Source: Lentisphaerota bacterium
Lineage (GTDB): Bacteria; Verrucomicrobiota; Kiritimatiellia; RFP12; UBA1067
Reading direction: 5' to 3'
Assembly: GCA_022839525.1 (NCBI GenBank)
Contig: JALHET010000171.1
Coordinates: 1 to 7,926, forward strand
DNA length: 7,926 nt
Shown here: piece after piece, positions 6,190 through 7,926 of the stretch
Layout: each line of letters starts with the position of its first letter
Position numbering within the stretch: the stretch's first letter is position 1
Program-made: the position numbers and the translations under genes
The notes under the pieces: generated by a model
Seen by the model: the letters and a program-made list of their open reading frames with translations, nothing else
Told to the model about the DNA's origin: nothing
Databases searched by the model: none

Positions 6190-6870
6190 ATGAGCAATTC
6201 AACTGCACCCCAGTTGCAGCGCGGTGTGATTGTCGAGTTCGATTTTTCGGTGTTGTCGGGACATGCGTTTCTGAGCGATATCTGCCGTGCGCGACTGGAA
6301 CAAGAAGGGATCAAGGCGGACAGGAAACTGATGTGCCGGCACATGGGCGGAAAAACGTTCTCCTCCGGCCTGAATGCGTTGTGCAACAAGCTTCAGAAGA
6401 CGGTTGACGTGCCGGCGGTGATCGCGGAGTGTAACGGGGCGTTCACCGAAGCGCTGGAGGGTGCTCTGTCCAGCGTGCCTAAAGGGTTCGTGGAGTTTGT
6501 CAAAGCGCTCCTTGCTAAAAACATCAAGGTGGTGCTCGTTTCGAGGGCTGACAGCGAAGCGGTGCGTGCCGTGTTCTCGGACGTGCAGTCCGAAAAACTA
6601 GTGGTTTTGCATGACACGGCGACCGGTTTCGGGTTCTGCAGTTGGGACGGTTGGCGTCGTGCGGCCCGCAAGAACGATTTGTACGAGCGGCTGTGCGTGG
6701 CGGTGGTGGGGAGCGGATTTTCCTCCAAGGGCGCGCTGATCTCCGGGATGGGCGTGGTGGTGAAGGAAAACCCCTTGACCGCGTATCAGGATACCAGCGG
6801 GAGCGATCTGCGCATCAGCGAATTCACAGCCGCGTTGGCAGGCGAGGTGTGCCGTATTCTGCGCGTCTGA
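6190..6870 (+). CDS. HAD-superfamily-like protein with degenerate catalytic motifs
   Basis: 226 residues from the ATG at 6190. An adjacent in-frame ATG at 6187 adds one Met, but AGGAG (6179-6183) is 6 bases from 6190 and only 3 from 6187. No signal peptide or membrane segment is seen, so it is probably cytoplasmic. Numbering from 6187, the order of segments fits a beta-phosphoglucomutase-like HAD phosphatase. VIVEFDFSVL (Asp19) is motif I. A helical cap at about 28-95 follows. VVLVSR (Ser119) is motif II. RKNDLYERL (Lys162) is near motif III. VAVVGSGFSSKGALISGM (172-188) is motif IV, followed by VVVKENP. The second motif I Asp is Ser21, and the motif IV GD is Gly-Ser (Ser176). Magnesium binding and acid/base catalysis should therefore be impaired, and the protein may be a binding or regulatory pseudo-enzyme. 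A strong terminator follows it. I cannot name a substrate. Confidence 0.6.
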   Translation: MSNSTAPQLQRGVIVEFDFSVLSGHAFLSDICRARLEQEGIKADRKLMCRHMGGKTFSSGLNALCNKLQKTVDVPAVIAECNGAFTEALEGALSSVPKGFVEFVKALLAKNIKVVLVSRADSEAVRAVFSDVQSEKLVVLHDTATGFGFCSWDGWRRAARKNDLYERLCVAVVGSGFSSKGALISGMGVVVKENPLTAYQDTSGSDLRISEFTAALAGEVCRILRV

Positions 6871-6907
6871 GGCTGGTTCGGCGCTGTATCTGTGGGTTTC
6901 ATTGTCA

Positions 6908-6945
6908 CGGCTCCGTTTCGCGAAAAACGGAGCCGGTCTTGTTTT
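6908..6945 (+). terminator. Rho-independent terminator of the HAD-like gene
   Basis: CGGCTCCGTTT (6908-6918) and AAACGGAGCCG (6925-6935) form a perfect 11-bp stem with a six-base loop (CGCGAA), followed by the T-rich GTCTTGTTTT (6936-6945). This is a textbook intrinsic terminator 38 bases after the HAD-like stop. Its tail ends two bases before the mazG Shine-Dalgarno, so it may also attenuate read-through into mazG. Confidence 0.85.
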
Positions 6946-6959
6946 GTGGAGGTGGAAAG

Positions 6960-7748
6960 ATGGAAACGGTGCTGAAAGGGGTCGGCCGTCTTTATGAGGT
7001 GATGAAACGCCTACGTGCCCCGGGCGGATGCCCATGGGATCGGGAACAGACGATTGAAACGCTGAAACCGTGTCTGCTGGAGGAAACCTACGAGCTGTTG
7101 GAGGCGATGGACAGTCAGGATATGGCCTTGCATGTGGAAGAGTTGGGGGACGTGCTGTTGCAGGTGGTCTTCCAGTGCGTCATACGCGAAGAGGAGGGAC
7201 TGTTCACGCTCGACGATGTGGCAGAGGCGTTGGCGGATAAACTGATCCGCCGGCACCCGCATGTGTTCGGCGACGTGGAGGTGAATTCTTCCGGTGAGGT
7301 TTTGCGCAATTGGGAGGCGATCAAGCAGACCGAGAAAGGGAAAGCTCCGGACCGTTCGGCGATTGACGGTGTGCCGGCGACATTGCCCGCGCTGCTCAAG
7401 GTGCAGCGACTCCAGGCCAAAGCCGCCCGGGTGGGGTTTGACTGGAAGGATGCGACGGGGGCTACAGAAAAAATCGAGGAAGAACTCGGCGAGCTAAAGG
7501 AAGCCGTGGCTTCGGGCGACCAGCGGAAGATGAGCGAGGAAATGGGGGATCTGCTGTTCTCCGCGGTTAATTATTGCCGGTTCATCGGTGTCGATGCGGA
7601 AAGCGCCTTGGAGGGAACGGGCAAGAAATTCGCCCGACGTTTCCGCGAGGTCGAACGCCGCATTCGCGAACAGGGCCGGACGCTCAAGTCCTGTACGCTG
7701 GCTGAGATGGATGCCGTGTGGGAGGCCGCCAAGCACCGGCGCCAATGA
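6960..7748 (+). CDS. mazG: Nucleoside triphosphate pyrophosphohydrolase MazG
   Basis: 262 residues, essentially the length of E. coli MazG (263). The frame is open far upstream (to at least 6642), but the ATG at 6960 has a GGAGG (6948-6952) with 7-base spacing and gives the canonical N-terminus. MazG hydrolyses (d)NTPs to NMPs and pyrophosphate in the cytoplasm, limiting aberrant nucleotides and, in some bacteria, damping the stringent response. The N-terminal MazG domain has GGCPWDREQT (22-31) and the metal-binding pattern EExxE (Glu41, Glu42, Glu45) with ELGD (61-64). DKLIRRHPHVFGDVEV (93-108) and the VLRNWEAIKQTEK linker (114-126) are diagnostic of the long two-domain form. The C-terminal domain repeats the metal motif as KIEEELGELKEA (171-182) and EEMGDLLFS (193-201). 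Nothing is missing. It is separated from the HAD-like gene by a strong terminator, so it needs read-through or a promoter I could not identify. Confidence 0.96.
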   Translation: METVLKGVGRLYEVMKRLRAPGGCPWDREQTIETLKPCLLEETYELLEAMDSQDMALHVEELGDVLLQVVFQCVIREEEGLFTLDDVAEALADKLIRRHPHVFGDVEVNSSGEVLRNWEAIKQTEKGKAPDRSAIDGVPATLPALLKVQRLQAKAARVGFDWKDATGATEKIEEELGELKEAVASGDQRKMSEEMGDLLFSAVNYCRFIGVDAESALEGTGKKFARRFREVERRIREQGRTLKSCTLAEMDAVWEAAKHRRQ

Positions 7749-7773
7749 GAGCGCTTCCCGCACTGGTTCGCCG

Positions 7774-7785
7774 CCGAATATTCGG
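7774..7785. repeat. 12-bp perfect palindrome CCGAATATTCGG
   Basis: CCGAATATTCGG is a perfect palindrome in the 54-bp gap between mazG and the next gene, about 18 bases before the start codon. Flanking CGCTT (7752-7756) and AAGCG (7787-7791) are also complementary, so a larger hairpin is possible. It may be an operator or a weak mRNA structure; no T-run marks it as a terminator. Confidence 0.35.
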
Positions 7786-7802
7786 AAAGCGAGGGTAAGT
7801 TT

Positions 7803-7926
7803 ATGAGAATTCTGATCCCCGCCTTGCTTGCAGTAATCATAACATCCCCGGTATTTGCGCAGGAGCGCCCGTATACGGAGATTACGGGCACTGTCCTGAG
7901 CGTGAAACAGATGGAGTTTCCGCGTG
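7803..7926 (+). CDS. Exported protein of unknown function (3' partial)
   Basis: The ATG at 7803 has GAGGG (7791-7795) with 7-base spacing, and the frame is open to the window end (41 residues visible). The first 19 residues are a clear signal peptide: one Arg, the hydrophobic core ILIPALLAVII, then SPVFA before QE, a standard signal peptidase I site. The mature protein begins QERPYTEITGTVLSVKQMEF, whose ITGTVLSV strand pattern suggests a small beta-rich domain. That is too little to assign a family. It follows mazG by 54 bp and may be co-transcribed or have its own promoter. Confidence 0.75.
   Translation, partial: MRILIPALLAVIITSPVFAQERPYTEITGTVLSVKQMEFPR

Noticed and set aside
6642..6959. 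Upstream extension of the mazG frame
   Set aside because: The extension overlaps the HAD-like gene and the terminator, gives a low-complexity Gly/Arg-rich sequence, and ignores the ideal GGAGG before 6960, where canonical MazG begins.

Overview
This GC-rich window reads entirely on the plus strand. It holds three regions: a cluster of secreted carbohydrate-active proteins (1-6007), a short cytoplasmic pair (HAD-like protein and MazG, about 6110-7748), and the start of one more exported protein that runs off the right edge. The mix of a DUF4838 protein, a CE15-type glucuronoyl esterase and a large GH28-related/pectate-lyase-3-type beta-helix protein is typical of polysaccharide-degrading bacteria of the PVC group (Verrucomicrobiota, Kiritimatiellota, Lentisphaerota) or similar gut or environmental lineages. 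That assignment rests on family content and GC-rich coding, with no phylogenetic marker, so it is tentative.

Region 1 begins inside a DUF4838 gene whose 5' end lies outside the window. After 43 bp, which contain a 12-bp LacI-operator-like palindrome, comes a complete CE15-type esterase with a signal peptide. A 248-bp gap rich in inverted repeats follows. Next is a very large exported protein: a jelly-roll-like N-terminal module followed by a right-handed parallel beta-helix. Its reading frame breaks at about 5135-5148, so it appears as two ORFs (3352-5148 and 5150-6007). Both halves show beta-helix sequence, so they look like one gene with a recent frameshift or a base-calling error. Together the cluster suggests extracellular attack on uronic-acid-decorated plant or algal polysaccharide. 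CE15 would cut glucuronoyl esters such as lignin-xylan links. The other two proteins would bind or cleave uronate-containing glycans, but their exact reactions cannot be read from sequence.

Region 2 starts with a 180-bp gap holding a hairpin, an inverted repeat and a candidate sigma70-type promoter. A HAD-fold protein follows that keeps the family's first Asp but lacks other catalytic acidic residues. A strong intrinsic terminator comes next, its U-tract ending only a few bases before the mazG Shine-Dalgarno. mazG (NTP pyrophosphohydrolase, 262 aa) is complete and canonical. After a 54-bp gap with a second 12-bp palindrome, a small exported protein begins and is cut by the window end.

I did not find a CRISPR array, mobile element, RNA gene or convincing new defence-type system. 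The points most worth a second look are the split beta-helix gene, the degenerate HAD protein, the unusual acid position in the CE15 triad and the terminator-mazG arrangement.
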